64,000 bases of DNA from Adenophora triphylla var. japonica (Eukaryota > Streptophyta > Magnoliopsida > Asterales > Campanulaceae): contig JAFEMH010001456.1 in NCBI GenBank assembly GCA_022495995.1, forward strand, positions 227,501 to 291,500. The letters are read 5' to 3'. Numbering within the stretch: position 1 is the first letter of the stretch; the number at the start of each line of letters is the position of its first letter. The notes beneath the pieces were generated by a model, which worked only from the letters and a program-made list of their open reading frames with translations, made no database searches and was not told where the DNA came from. Below are positions 21,866-33,696 of the stretch, one piece after another. The position numbers and the translations under genes were made by a program.

Positions 21866-22006
21866 AATTTCATTATTTATCTCATCTATATGATGATTTA
21901 AAAACCATTTTACAAAGTATGTAAGCTTTTGTTTTTTTTTCTAAATATTCATAATATTTATTTTTGAATTCCATTAATTCTTTGTGTGAGTATTTATTAA
22001 AATACC
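21866..22006 (-). pseudogene. EPRV copy B: N-terminal part of capsid polyprotein, right side of Tat insertion site
   Basis: The frame upstream of the capsid continues to the Tat element border. Its counterpart lies at 54144-54230. Together they form one uninterrupted start region when the Tat element and one copy of atacc are discounted; a frameshift in the A-rich run near 21935 breaks it. Confidence 0.6.
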
Positions 22007-22772
22007 TGATGAAGCCAAAATCGTCAAATCAGCCCAAATCCAAGCGATGAATGCTCCGGTGATTGCAAGGCCTGAAAATAAGAGAAAACACGTAAACTAA
22101 GCCGGGGCGGATCCGGCTAAAGGCCCTCCGGCGTGAGAGTAAGTTCATGGTTTGTGTATGAGAAACTAAATTGACAGAGTTTCTGTATTGTAAAAAGTAA
22201 CGTACCAAATAATGAGCCATAGGGCTTGTATTTATAGGGATGGATTGATAGAATTCATATTGAAGTGAACTTGTAAAGAGATAAGATATAATCCTAAGAG
22301 AATTATATATGTTAAGGAGTCATTGTTTGACTTGAATTGGTGTTGGTAATTGTAATCCTGATTGGATCATGATTGTAGAATCCTTGTTGAATAAGGACTG
22401 TATAATCTGCTAGCCGGAACACCGAGGAGCAAGAATACTTTATCTCGGCATTTGATGATATGCCGAGGTGAATGATTTTGCTTCCTCGTCATCTGATGAT
22501 TGGCCAGCATGTAGAGATGCCGAGGTAAATGATTTTGTCTCCTCGTCACTTGAGGATATGCCGAGGTAAGAACTTTTCTCTCCTCGTCACTTGTGATATC
22601 TCGGAATATGACGGCCCAAGCATGATGATATAAGGCCGAGATGGATTCTCCTCGGCATACGAGGTAGACCTTCCTCGGCCCTGATACTTGGTTATTAGAT
22701 TATATTCATGGCCCAATCCATTTGGACCCAACTCGGACAAGCCCATGTTCGTATCTCGGTTTATACTGTTCA
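22007..22772 (-). repeat. 3' LTR of Tat element
   Basis: Starts TGATGAAGCC and ends ACTGTTCA on the plus strand, 766 bp, same length as 53378-54143 with roughly a dozen differences by eye. Minus-strand TATA box CTATAAATAC at 22228-22237. GCCGAGG/CCTCGTC/CCTCGGC motifs cluster at 22421-22680, about 190-440 bp upstream of it. Confidence 0.95.
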
Positions 22773-22790
22773 GTGGCCCCCGACTTTCTA
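22773..22790 (-). other. Polypurine tract of Tat element
   Basis: On the minus strand AGAAAGTCGGGGGCCAC abuts the 3' LTR. A GTCGGGGGCCAC-like tract is typical for Tat-type gypsy elements. Confidence 0.8.
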
Positions 22791-23020
22791 GCTCGGCTTA
22801 AGACGAGGAGAAAGTCATCTCGTCCACGTCTTTATGGGATACGAACAGGTTTTGACACGTGCTCTCCGGCGTCTCTTCGTTATCTGACGGTTAATTACCA
22901 TGATGATTACGCGTGGGTCCCCAGTCTTGTCACGTCTCGAGAATCGCTACCAGCATTTAATTTTGGGGGCGCCATACCCGGATTGTTGCTTTACCTATGG
23001 ATTAACCCGGTTTGGTGGAG

Positions 23021-23030
23021 TATAAAAACT
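23021..23030 (+). promoter_or_regulatory. TATA box of the antisense ORF
   Basis: TATAAAAACT on the plus strand lies about 170 bp upstream of a leader splice donor and 410 bp upstream of the ATG at 23433. Its position inside the 3' region of a minus-strand element indicates a promoter independent of the LTR. Confidence 0.65.
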
Positions 23031-23194
23031 AAAACTCTTTTCATTTCAATCTTTACGAACCCCCACTATTTGAGAGCAAAGGCAAGAGACTTCACCGGCG
23101 AACAGAGCGACCTTCAATTTCCAGTTTCCGGCGAACTCGATTCTTCCGGCGACGTTACTTTCTGTTGCGATTCAATCCATTCCTTCGTACTCAG

Positions 23195-23430
23195 GTATGG
23201 AATTTCTCCCTTTATAACCTTTCGCTCATGATTTTAAGTTTTCTAGGGTTTTTAGAAGGGATTTTGAATGTGTCAAGAAAAGTGAACCGCCATTGTTGAA
23301 GAATGAAGCTTTTCTTCATGAATTTATGTCTTTAACTCTCAAAACTTCAAATCTTTGATTTTCTTTGGATTTTGTATGAACTTCTTTGAATTTTGAATGA
23401 ACTCCCCCTTTAATCTTTGATTCCCCTTAG
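23195..23430 (+). other. Leader intron of the antisense ORF
   Basis: Donor CAG|GTATGG at 23195 and acceptor CCCCTTAG at 23430 bound a T-rich 236 bp stretch just 2 bp before the ATG. Splicing is inferred from the consensus ends. Confidence 0.55.
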
Positions 23431-23432
23431 AA

Positions 23433-24371
23433 ATGGCTCGTTCTTGGGACCATTCCCCCCGATTCCGTTATGGATATCACACCGGCAATCTGAGGGTTTA
23501 TCGTAGAGAGACAGGTCCATGGTTGATGCTCACCCTGGATGATATAAGCAAGCAGTTGAGAGGTTATGGTCGAACTCGGATGTTTCTTCAATACCCAGAT
23601 TCCACAAGAATAGATAGGATTGCGTCCGATTCTCCCAATATTTTAGTTTTTGAGGATAGGGCCGAGATGATGGAGCACATCGAACTGTTCTACCCGGCCT
23701 CAGATCGTGAAATGCGTGAGCGTCTGAGTGGTAAGGCTCCCTTCTCGGCCTTATGAAACGACGAGGAGGGGAATCTCCCTTCCCCGTCCTAAGATCAGCC
23801 ATTGACGAGGTAACTAATTTTGTCCCCTCGTCTTTATGCAGATATGACGGGAAGAGAAGGAGAGCCCTCCTCGTCCACCCGCATAGTTGACGCCTTCGTG
23901 GAAGGTGCCCAAGTTGATGGCCGCCTGGTCCAAAGAAGGGGAGGCCGAGGAGAAGGAAGCCGAGGAAAACAACGGGAGAGGGCTCCAAAGGCCGGGGACC
24001 CTATGCTTGAAAAATTATATTCCACGTACGGGGTGGATAAGGCCGAATATAAGTTAACTTATATGGGCAAGCTTGAGCTTAAGACTGATAAGGAGGTGCA
24101 GGACTTCTATTACAACGAAGATTATGTCCACTTCTACTTCAAACAGTTTCAACAGGGGCTCCGTCTTCCCTTGGACCCCTTTATTAATGAGTTTTTAGAT
24201 GATGTGAGAGCGGTGCCGGCCATGCTAGGAGCCAATGGTACCAGGGTCCTTGTCAGCTTCATTATCCTTTGCCGTAGCTTAGGCTATGAGCCGACCATGG
24301 GAGCTTTTCGGCATTTCTACGTAGTCCAATTCGTCAAGGAAAGTTGGCTCCTCGTCATTAGGAGTGCATCA
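23433..24371 (+). pseudogene. Tat antisense extra ORF, 5' exons (putative gypsy-type transposon domain)
   Basis: Exon 1 (23433-23730) and exon 2 (from 23842) are joined by a 111 bp intron with GTAAG and ATGCAG ends; the join preserves frame. The protein has a short N-terminal unit (WDHSPRFRYGYHTGNLRVYRR), a Gly/Arg-rich linker, then a globular part with FYFKQFQQGLRLPLDPFINEFL, resembling the domain named putative gypsy-type transposon (Transposase_28-like), whose function is unknown. Copia B interrupts exon 2 at 24371; the frame resumes exactly at 38969-38974. Strand is opposite to gag/pol, as reported for extra ORFs of Tat/Retand elements. Confidence 0.75.
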
Positions 24372-25767
24372 TGTTAGGTCCCAAATGGTAGGAATCAGGC
24401 TAGAGGGGGGGGTGAATAGCCTGTCAATAACTTTTTACTAAAACTTCTTTTGAAAAGCTTTAGCTCACCGGTAAGTGATTTTGCACAGCGGAAATTAAGT
24501 TTTCAGTTTAGAGAAAAAGGCAAACCGGTAAGACAAAATATTATGCAAGTCAAGACAAAAATTATTTCCAAGTAAGACAAACAAAATGAGCAGTAAGTGA
24601 AGCCAATAGGTTGTGACCAGTTGAGAGATTATCAACTGATTACAACTACACAACAGAAAACAAGCAAAACAATAAATGACACAATGTTTGAAGAGGTTCA
24701 CAGTGTTAAATAACTGCTACGTCCTCTACCAAGTTTGGTCAGAACTTGGATTTGTGAAGGTGCACTACTTTATTAATGGATTCTACCTATTACAAGTTGC
24801 AAGCCAATGATTGAAAGGCTGCCAAACTAGAGGTGACCACTAATGGGTCGTGCTACAACAAAGACCTGGTGTTTTCTAGAGATGTGCTCACAAGCTGAGC
24901 TGATTTCTCTAGGGTGTTGTGTGTGAATCAATCAATGTGTTCCATGAGTAGTCTAATGGAGGAACACTACAGAATTGATTGAGGTGCCAGTGTATAAGTC
25001 CTGACAGAGATGTCTAGTGAATAAAGGGACTTGCTTTGAATGCCTTGAACTAGAGAATGTGCAGGTTGGTAGTTCAAAGCAACTCACTCTCAAGAATCAT
25101 AAATGCACCAACCTTCTTCAATGCTCTGGGGAAACTATTTATAGTGAACTTTGAAAAGGAGTCATTGTCTTTGAAGAGGTTGCAATGATGACTTGGACTG
25201 GCAGACATTAAATGGGAAGATCCTTGCATTAAATGCCTGAGATTTGGATAGAGAGGATTTCCAGAGATAGATCGGGCTCTGTGAGTACTGGTTACTTGAC
25301 ATTCTCAAAGAAGGTACTGATTTGCTGCAGAGATGTCATGTCAGCATGCTTGCTTTACCAACTTTAGCTAAAGTTGATGGCTTGGTAGTTGGGAACAATT
25401 AATGCATCGGCAAGCTGCTAACCGGAGGAAGCTTGAAGAGTACGCCTTAACCGGTAAAGTGATATGACCGGTAACAGAGGTGCCGGCCCGGTAACTCAAC
25501 TGGTAAGTTAGCTCAACCGGTAAGAGGAGCTTTGACCGGTAACTGACTCCAACCGGTAACTCACACATTGCTGATGGAAATTCTCAGGTCTTCAAGTCAT
25601 CAAAATCTTGAGAAAAATACATAGCAAAAACACTGGGCACTAGCACTAAGGGATCCTATGGTACATAGAAAAATTCTATTTTGATCTAATTAAATTAGGG
25701 GTCCTCATTAATGCTTGTTATGATTGGGATTAAGCAATTCTAAGCCAAAGCATATATTTGACTAACA
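24372..25767 (-). repeat. 3' LTR of Copia element B
   Basis: Starts TGTTAGGTCC, ends GACTAACA on plus. Minus-strand TATA box CTATAAATAG at 25135-25144. Eight CCGGTAA-type motifs lie between 25440 and 25565, about 300-420 bp upstream of the TATA box, with more at 24469 and 24524. PPT (minus strand AGGAGGAGAT) abuts at 25768. Confidence 0.95.
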
Positions 25768-26144
25768 ATCTCCTCCTAATTGCTTAAGTCCAATCATCCT
25801 AGGTTGGCATCTTCTTGACTTAGAAAAGAATGATAAAGATTTTGTCTATTTAATATATCATTCCCCAAGTCAAGAGACAACTTGATGCTACGTAAGGAAA
25901 GCTTACAGATTAGAAAAATAAAAGATTGAAAAAGGGTAAAGATTTTGAATGATCCTGCAAAAATATAACGGTTAGTAGCATATGAAGCATTCAAAACAAT
26001 AGAAGGAATTTCAAACAAAACATAAAGTTTGAGGGTAAGAGATTCTCATTATGTTTGTGGACCGGTGAATGAGGAAAGAAAGACAAAAACTTCATCGGTT
26101 ACATTCTCAGAGCTGCACCGGTAAAAGGCTTGAAACTTGATCGG
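25768..26144 (-). other. Element B 3' untranslated region
   Basis: Polypurine tract followed by AT-rich DNA, with ACCGGT(G/A)A motifs near 26062 and 26117. No ORF. Confidence 0.6.
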
Positions 26145-29100
26145 CTAAGGAGCAGCAGCATCTGAAGGAGGGGCAACATCTGAAGGAGGGACAGCATCTG
26201 AGGCTTTGGATTTCTTTGCTTTCTTCTTTTCTTTCTCAACCCTTTTTCTTTTCTTCCTATCTTCTCTAACCACCATTAGCACTTCATTTTTAGCTTTTTC
26301 TTTGGCTAACTCCATTTCAAGCTCACGGTTCTTTTCTTTACAACTACTAAGGGCTTCAGCTGTCCTTTTGAGTTCTTCAATGGATCGGTTCAGAATGTCT
26401 TTGCCTGAAAGTTGTTGCTCACAAAGGATTTTATTGGTTTGCCGAGCCTCATCAAGTTGTACCTGAAGATCTCTGATGACGTTGTCTCTAGCATTTATAT
26501 CGGTCATGAAATTGCCAAGAGACAAAGCAATACCAGTCTTCAATAAATCAAATCTTCTCTCATCCTCCTCCTGATTGGACTTAATGAAAGAACGAGCTAA
26601 CTCAATGTTGACTTCAACAAAGCCATCAAGCACGGCCCTATGAAGACCTATCAAATCTGAAGCAAGGAGTGGCCTATTTAAATCATCGGTAGGAGGGGTC
26701 GGTAAGGGAATGGATTGAGAGACCGGTTGGCTAGCTGGTAAATGAGCATCGGTAACAGGAGGCAATTGATCGGCAACATGGCTATCGGTAATAGGAGAAG
26801 ATGGGTCGGTAAGAGAGGTTGCAACGGACCGAGACACTTCACCGGTAGGAGAGATCTCAATCTCCTCATCCAATAGTTCCATGGGAGAGACAGGAGGAGC
26901 AATCGGTAAAGGAGAAGCAGGAGCATGAGGATCGAAGGGTTCCAAACTCATCATCTCAGCAAAAGAAAGTTCCAAGAGCTCAGCTGCAATAGGGACTATC
27001 GGTAAGATGGCTTGCCGACGCCTTAGAATGTGAATTACTCTAAGAGCCAGCAGAAGTAATGAAGCTTCTCTAATGTTGCTCCAAGGTATAGGCTTGCCTT
27101 TCCTTATCACAGAGAGTCTGGTCACATTTGGCAATAAGCCAACCATTTTAGTAACATAACCAGACAAATTCAAAAGCCTCAACTCCAGAATTTGAGAAAT
27201 ACGCCCATTGATAGACATATACCGGATAAAGAAGTCATCGGTTGAAAGTGTGCTTTCAACCGATCTGGGGGCAAATGTTGCAAACTGGCCATGAATCCTG
27301 ATAAACCGATTGTGTTGCTGAATAGAGGAAGGATATTTCTTGTTTGGTTTTGGAGAAGGGAAATCAGTAAACAACTGTTGTTCATCTTTGCCAGGAAGGA
27401 TTGCTTTGCCCTTGGGAGGAATTGGACGCTTCTTAAGCTTCAACACCTTAATCTTCTGATACCGGCGACTTGTCTCACCGGGCCCAGTAGTTTTGGTATA
27501 TCTAGGAGGGGTATCTTCAGGAGCAGCACCAACCTTCATATCTGTCACAACATCAATGAAAGTGGACATTCTATCTTTTCTCCTTTGCCTTTGAAATTGA
27601 TCGGCAATAGATGGAGGCATTGGAGTGGGCTCAGTCACTGCCTTGCTAAGGATCTTCTCATGAACCTCAAATAAAGGTATGCCATCGGCAGATTGAGGAA
27701 TAGAAGCTTTGGAGGTATAGAAATTGAGGGTAGACATGAGATCCTTCTGACGCATACCAGGATCATCATAAACAGGAGGAATTGTTGGATCATTCTCATC
27801 AAAATCAACATCTTCTTCTTCTTCATAGAAATCAGAGAGGGAGTCTTCATCAAAAATGGGATCAATATCCTCCTCCTGAACCGGTGAATTGGCTCTAGAA
27901 GAGGAAGGAAGAATAACTTGACTTACCGACTGATTAACCGGTAGAAGAGATGCTTGAATGGCTTTCTGAGTAGCCAACTCTTCAATGGTTGCTCTTTGAC
28001 TCTCCTTGAGCTTTTCCGTTTGCTCGGTAAATAAGCTAGCTGCTAAGGCTTGCTGGAGAAGGATATCATCAACATTGATTGCCTTAACCGGTTCAGTAGA
28101 TGCAACGGTAAGGGGCTGACTAACCGGTAAAGGAGAAGCACCGGTAAATGGCTCAGAAGCCGGTAACTCTTCTCTAACCGGTTGAAGTATTTCACCGGTA
28201 AGAGGCATCGGTTGAACAACCGGTGAAGGGCATGGCCTAATAACTTCTCCTCCTCCTGAAGCAAGAACGGAACCGGAGAAGTCTCGGCACTACCTCCTCC
28301 CACATGTTGTATCGGTAAAGGAGTTGTAAAGTCGGCACTTATCTTCTCGCATCGATCAATCACAAGCAAGATCTTGGTCATCGGCATCCGAATCACTAGA
28401 GTCGCAGAGCTAGAGCTTGTGACAGATCGCTCCTCCCTATCAATGGCTTGAATATTAGAGCCATTAATGTCCTTGAACATTTCTTCAATTTCTTCATCGT
28501 GAACATTAGCCCATTTGTTTTTGTTGGACCGAATAGAGTTGAAGAAGTCGTAGAAAGAGAGATATCACCCATACTCCGAAAGTCTCTGTTCAAGTCCACC
28601 AGATTTTGCACCACATCCATTACATTCTTCACGAATTGCCATCTTCGAGGTCCTAAGTTGACAATTTCAGATCAAAGGAGGGAAGATCATCTCCAGTAAC
28701 TCAAATCTTCCAAGCCGATAAGGATCAGATTCCTTAAGGGTATCCCGAGCATTATAAAGAATGGCAAAATCAATCCACACCGCCCGAATCATCATGTCTT
28801 GCCGAGCCTATCCTGAGTCAAGTAGATGGCATTCCACATTGGAGGCAACAACTCAAAATACCGATTGTAAAGCTTGAGTAGACTATCTCTGGATAATGAG
28901 ATATCATAGTCACTCAACAAACATGGCTTGGTATAATAGAGACCTTTATCATCATGGATGTTGTCAAAATCCACATAATCAGATATGTCACCGACTGGGA
29001 CTGAGTCTTTGTTGATCTCATGGAATTGCAAAAGCTTTCGAAGGAAAGGAGGCAAGTGCTCAATAGGATATACCCAAGTGGGAGATGGTTCAAAGGTAGG

Positions 29101-30414
29101 ATTGACTAGCCAGGGATTGTAATGGTAAATGTGAAAGGTTGGGTTTCTGATCGGTTTGCAGTGACTTACCGGTCGGGTTGATGATTGACCGGTAAATGGA
29201 ATTTTGTCGGTAAGGAAGTTGTGATTAAAGAGTCTTTTGGGAATGAATGGTATGAAGTTTCCCAAGTCTGTTTCAATTCTCCTTCTTCTCTCAGCATTTT
29301 CTTTGGCAATTTGTTGGGAAGATTTTGGAATAGGTTTGGATCTCTTGGAAGGGGGAGGAGCTGATTTTCTGGCTGTGGCTTTTTGCTTTTTGGTAGGGGA
29401 AAGAATGATAGAGATAGGCTTATCATCATCATCATCATCATCAGAGGACTCAAGTAGTTTTCTCTTTACTGGCAAAGAAGGTTTGGGAGCAGGAGGAGCA
29501 CCGGCAAATTGAGCAACCTTTGGCCGGCTAGAGAGTTTCTTCTTATGAGTTGGTTTGCCGATTGGTTTACCGACTGGTTTACTGGTAGCAGGTTCATCAG
29601 ACTTACCGGTTGGATTACCGGTGGAAGGCTCAGTCGGCTTACCGGTTGGTTTACCGGTAGATTCTTTGATGGCTCTAATCATGTCAAACTTGTCAAAAGC
29701 TTTGCAGAAAGATTGAGGATACTTGGGTTGATTCTCGGAGGCTTGAAGGACTGCAGGGATGGATCTGAGAGCACGGCTAATCATCAGATAATGACAAGGT
29801 TTGGCTTTGTTGGTCTTGGTAGATGGCCTTTCCTTCTGAAATTTCTTAAAAGCAATTAAAACAATCCGGTAAAGGAAAGCACACCAGTTGAATTCTCCTC
29901 CAATAATGATGGCAGCAATTGCTTCCCATTGTATCATGGTGATACAATGATGAGAGCCAGACCGGCAAATGAAACATCGGTCCACGACATCAGCAACAGC
30001 GTAGAAAACAGCATCAAAACCAGCTTTCTTGTTAGCTTCACCGGTAACGAAGGGGTCAGATCCTCTAACCTTTGCCCAGGCAGCAATCATATCTTTCATG
30101 GAAATAGAAGATGAACCGGTGGAAGAAAGATTTGGGAAGGCAGCAGCAATGGTGGCAGGGCTAAAAGTGACGGGGACACCGGCGGTGGAGATAATATTCT
30201 CATTTTCATCCACAACTCCATTCTCAAATAACTCATTAACCCTCTCATCATAAATGTCTTCAATTCCTTCGTGCATCACGAAAGGAATAACTCCGGCAAA
30301 GAATGAATAGAGCTTCAATGGCACGGCCTTCATCGGAGTCGAAAAAGCTGGAGAGAATGTAACCTCCATAGATGTCTTTCTTAATGGCCATCTGTGAATC
30401 AAATAATCATTCAA
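26145..30414 (-). pseudogene. Element B extra ORF (unknown function, frameshifted in the middle)
   Basis: Two long frames, 30414-28792 (540 codons, likely start Met near 30369) and 28208-26145 (687 codons), linked by decayed frames at 28208-28792. The N-terminal part is globular (LKLYSFFAGVIPFVMHEGIEDIYDE, AGVPVTFSPATIAAAFP, GGEFNWCAFLYRIV), then a Lys/Pro/Gly repeat built of TGKPTGKP-like units encoded by the family motif (about 29550-29680), a nuclear-signal-like basic stretch and an acidic middle. The C-terminal part ends in a coiled coil and a basic run KKRKRVEKEKKKAKK. It occupies the site of env-like or transposon-protein ORFs in SIRE-like elements; I cannot assign a function. Confidence 0.65.
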
Positions 30415-30519
30415 ACAAAATAAGTTAGAATCAACGAGATTTCTACAAATAATTTTAAGAGTTTAGATGATTCTAGAAATATAAGAGATCTAGGAGTCTT
30501 TAGAGTTTCAAAATCATAC
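30392..30519 (-). other. Leader intron of element B extra ORF
   Basis: On the minus strand a donor GTATGATTTT (30519) and acceptor GATTCACAG (30392) bound a 128 bp T-rich stretch just before the coding region. The first ATG after the acceptor (30391) is out of frame with the long ORF; the in-frame Met near 30369 is the better start. Splicing is inferred. Confidence 0.5.
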
Positions 30520-30640
30520 CAGAAATCTAAGTGAAGAACACAGATGGAGAAGGAGAAGATGAAGTATGAGAGTAAATTGCCGGTTGCCTAGTTCTTTTAG
30601 AGAGAGAGAATCCAGAAAGTTCAACAGAGATTTTGAAATC

Positions 30641-30650
30641 CTTATATAGG
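30641..30650 (-). promoter_or_regulatory. TATA box of element B extra ORF
   Basis: CCTATATAAG on the minus strand, about 120 bp upstream of the leader splice donor, followed by a CT-rich leader. It suggests an internal promoter separate from the LTR. Confidence 0.6.
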
Positions 30651-31296
30651 GGACAAAAGAGCGGGAAGATGAAGAGGTGTGTTGGTTAAAGCAAAAGAAG
30701 CTTAAAGGTTTTTAACTGTCGTGCACATTGATTGACAGTTTTGTTTCACGAAATTAAAGATGTGTCATGAAAATATGAACGTGTGTGCAAAGCTTATATC
30801 AAAATATAATAAAGTACAAAAGATAACCTTTTTGATAAAAATGAATGATACAGATATTACCTTTTTGATCAATCATTTAAAATTGATCTACTTCCTTTGT
30901 ATAGGAGCAAGGGGAACAGTAAGGGATAGTACGGTAGGTTGCGGAGGCAGCGGCGAAGGGATTGATGTGACTTGATAGGCAATGATGACAAACGAGCCGG
31001 TCAAATACGGATTGCAAATTTGGATCCGGCCGCAGTTCGTCGGTAAAGGGCAATCGGTAAGGTAGCTAACCGGTCAGGTATTTTGACCGGTAAGAGAGAC
31101 TTTCATCGGTAAAGGACCATCGGATAGAGACACCATTTACCGATCAGGTATGTCGGAAAGAGGACCGGTAAAGGGAGTCTTGCCTTACCGGTAAGGGATA
31201 CCGGTAAATGAGCACTAGCAAGCATCGGTAAACGAGTGAGGTCACCTATGATCTTTGTTGAGAGCTTACACAGATAACAAAGTTAGCACATAATGT
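30651..31296 (-). other. Element B spacer with dense CCGGTAA cluster
   Basis: Non-coding spacer between RNase H and the extra ORF promoter. Between 31020 and 31240 about twelve (A/T)(C/T)CGGTAA-type motifs occur, including the palindrome TTACCGGTAA near 31183. In element sense the cluster is about 370-600 bp upstream of the TATA box at 30641. Confidence 0.75.
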
Positions 31297-33696
31297 TTAT
31301 CGAATATCAATCATGCCTAGTTCTCCTCTAAGGAATTCAAATCTTTTAATGTCCAATGGTTTTGTTAAGATATCAGCTAATTGATAATCAGTATGGACTT
31401 TTAAAAGAATAATGTTACCCTTTTCAACATGATCCTTGAGGAAATGGTATTTGATGTCTATGTGCTTAGTCTTTGAATGCATCACAGGATTGTTGGAGAC
31501 TGAGATAGCTGAGGTGTTATCACAGTAGATAGGACATACTTCTTGAGGGATTTCATAGTCCACTAGTTGTTGCTTTATCCATAGAATTTGTGAACAGCAA
31601 CTCCCAGTAGCTATGTACTCAGCTTCAGTAGTAGAAGTGGAAATTGATGCTTGTTTCTTGCACGACCAGGAAACCAAACGGTTACCCAGAAATTGACAAG
31701 TTCCACTAGTACTTTTCCTGGTGACCCTACAAGCTGCAAAATCGGCATCTGAATATCCAATAAGTGTAAATGAAGAATCTTTTGGATACCACAAACCTAA
31801 GTTAGCAGTTCCCAAAAGATATCTTATAATTCTTTTAACAGCTTGCAAATGAGATTCTCTAGGGTCAGCTTGAAATCTAGCACATACACATACGGCAAAC
31901 GTGATATCTGGCCTACTGGCGGTTAAGTAAAGTAGAGAGCCTATCATACCTCGGTAGAGTGTCATATCTACTTTCTTACCGGATTCATCTTTGTCAAGGT
32001 GTACATTGGTGGCCATAGGAGTGCTTTGAGGATGAGCAGAGTCAAGACCAAATTTTTTGATTAGATCATTGGTGTATTTGGCTTGATTTATAAAAATACC
32101 TTCTTGGGTTTGCTTGACTTGAAGTCCAAGGAAAAATGTAAGCTCACCCATCATGCTCATCTCAAATTTGCTCTGCATAAGTTTCTCAAATCTCTTGCAT
32201 AATTTCTCGTTAGTAGATCCAAAAATAATGTCATCAACATATATTTGAACTAACAATGAATGACCATTATGCTTAGCAATAAATAAGGTGGTGTCAATTT
32301 TACCTCGTTCAAACTTCTCACTAAGTAGGAATTTGGAGAGAGTTTCATACCATGCTCGAGGTGCTTGCTTGAGGCCGTACAAAGCTTTATTCAATTTGTA
32401 TACGTGATTTGGCTTCTTGGAATCTTCAAAACCAGGGGGTTGATCAACATAAACAAGTTCTTGAAGTTCCCCATTGAGAAAGGCACTTTTCACATCCATT
32501 TGATATAGCTTGAACTCTTTGTAGGCTGCATAGGCAAGGAATAACCTAATGGCTTCTAATCTAGCTACGGGAGCAAAAGTCTCATCATAGTCTATGCCTT
32601 CTTCCTGCCTATACCCTTTCGCCACTAGTCTAGCCTTGTTCCTTATAATTTTTCCAGTTTCATCCAATTTATTCCTATAAACCCATTTTGTTCCAATTAC
32701 GGTTTGATCACTAGGTCTAGGCACTAACTCCCAAACTTTACATCTATCAAACTGATTAAGCTCTTCTTGCATAGCTTCTACCCAGCTGGGGTCATCTAGT
32801 GCTTCCTCAGTCTTCTTTGGTTCAATATTTGAGACCATAGCAGAGGAAAATAATCCATGTTGATCCTCCATGCTTCTTAATTGGCCTCTAGTCATTCTGG
32901 GACCAAAGACATCACCTATCACATTTTCTAAAGGGTGATCTCTCACTGTTCTCACTTCCCTAGGGAGATCTTGCCTGACCGATTCTTGTCTAAGGTTTTC
33001 TAATGGAGGAGTGGAATTGGTAAAGGGAGATGTGATCGGTAAAGGAGATCGGTTTGGAGAAGGTGATGAAGACTGGTGATCGGTAAGTGGGGAAGGAAAC
33101 GGTAAATTGTTTGAAATAGGTTCAGCTTCAGGAGGTGAATTAGGAAAATTAATATGAGGACTGGTTGGTAATAAATCGGTTAGCTGGGGTTGTCTATTGG
33201 ATTGCCTAACCGATTGGGGAAAGAAGGAGTCATCAACTAAGTCTCTACAAGTTACACCACTTGAGGCTGAAGGCTGAACTGGGGATTGATTTGCATTAGA
33301 ACTGGTGGAATGATTGGAGTTTTGATTGCTGGTTTCACCTGTCTCAAACACACCAGAATTATCAGTACTATTTGGAGCCTTATCAGACTCTAGCAAATCA
33401 AATTCATCAAAAGTAACATGAACAGATTCAACAATTTTCAATAACCGTTTATTAAAAATTCTAAATGCCTTACTGTGCTCGGCGTATCCCACAAAGATAC
33501 CTTCATCAGCTTTTTCATCAAATTTACCTCGGCGCTCTTTACCGTTGTAAAGTACGTAGCATTTGCAGCCGAAGATCTTGAAGAAACCAATGTTAGGGAT
33601 TCTGCCACGCCATAGCTCATAAGGGGTCTTGTTATGAAACTTGTTGACCAAGGATCTATTCTCGTGAAGCGGGCGGTATGGATAGCTTCGGCCCAA
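31297..33696 (-). CDS. pol: Element B integrase C-terminus, reverse transcriptase and RNase H
   Basis: An uninterrupted 799-codon frame. It contains the integrase GKKP-like module ([27 protein letters not shown]), a Ser/Pro-rich linker, RT with [60 protein letters not shown] and catalytic YVDD, and RNase H with [24 protein letters not shown] and [14 protein letters not shown]. All catalytic positions seen are intact, so this is the best preserved pol in the window. The upstream integrase core is broken, so the full polyprotein is not made. Confidence 0.93.
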   Translation of the reverse strand: MGRSYPYRPLHENRSLVNKFHNKTPYELWRGRIPNIGFFKIFGCKCYVLYNGKERRGKFDEKADEGIFVGYAEHSKAFRIFNKRLLKIVESVHVTFDEFDLLESDKAPNSTDNSGVFETGETSNQNSNHSTSSNANQSPVQPSASSGVTCRDLVDDSFFPQSVRQSNRQPQLTDLLPTSPHINFPNSPPEAEPISNNLPFPSPLTDHQSSSPSPNRSPLPITSPFTNSTPPLENLRQESVRQDLPREVRTVRDHPLENVIGDVFGPRMTRGQLRSMEDQHGLFSSAMVSNIEPKKTEEALDDPSWVEAMQEELNQFDRCKVWELVPRPSDQTVIGTKWVYRNKLDETGKIIRNKARLVAKGYRQEEGIDYDETFAPVARLEAIRLFLAYAAYKEFKLYQMDVKSAFLNGELQELVYVDQPPGFEDSKKPNHVYKLNKALYGLKQAPRAWYETLSKFLLSEKFERGKIDTTLFIAKHNGHSLLVQIYVDDIIFGSTNEKLCKRFEKLMQSKFEMSMMGELTFFLGLQVKQTQEGIFINQAKYTNDLIKKFGLDSAHPQSTPMATNVHLDKDESGKKVDMTLYRGMIGSLLYLTASRPDITFAVCVCARFQADPRESHLQAVKRIIRYLLGTANLGLWYPKDSSFTLIGYSDADFAACRVTRKSTSGTCQFLGNRLVSWSCKKQASISTSTTEAEYIATGSCCSQILWIKQQLVDYEIPQEVCPIYCDNTSAISVSNNPVMHSKTKHIDIKYHFLKDHVEKGNIILLKVHTDYQLADILTKPLDIKRFEFLRGELGMIDIR

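Noticed and set aside
29166..29859. Frames antisense to the Copia B extra ORF
   Set aside because: Composition mirrors the real minus-strand frame; no start context or domain.
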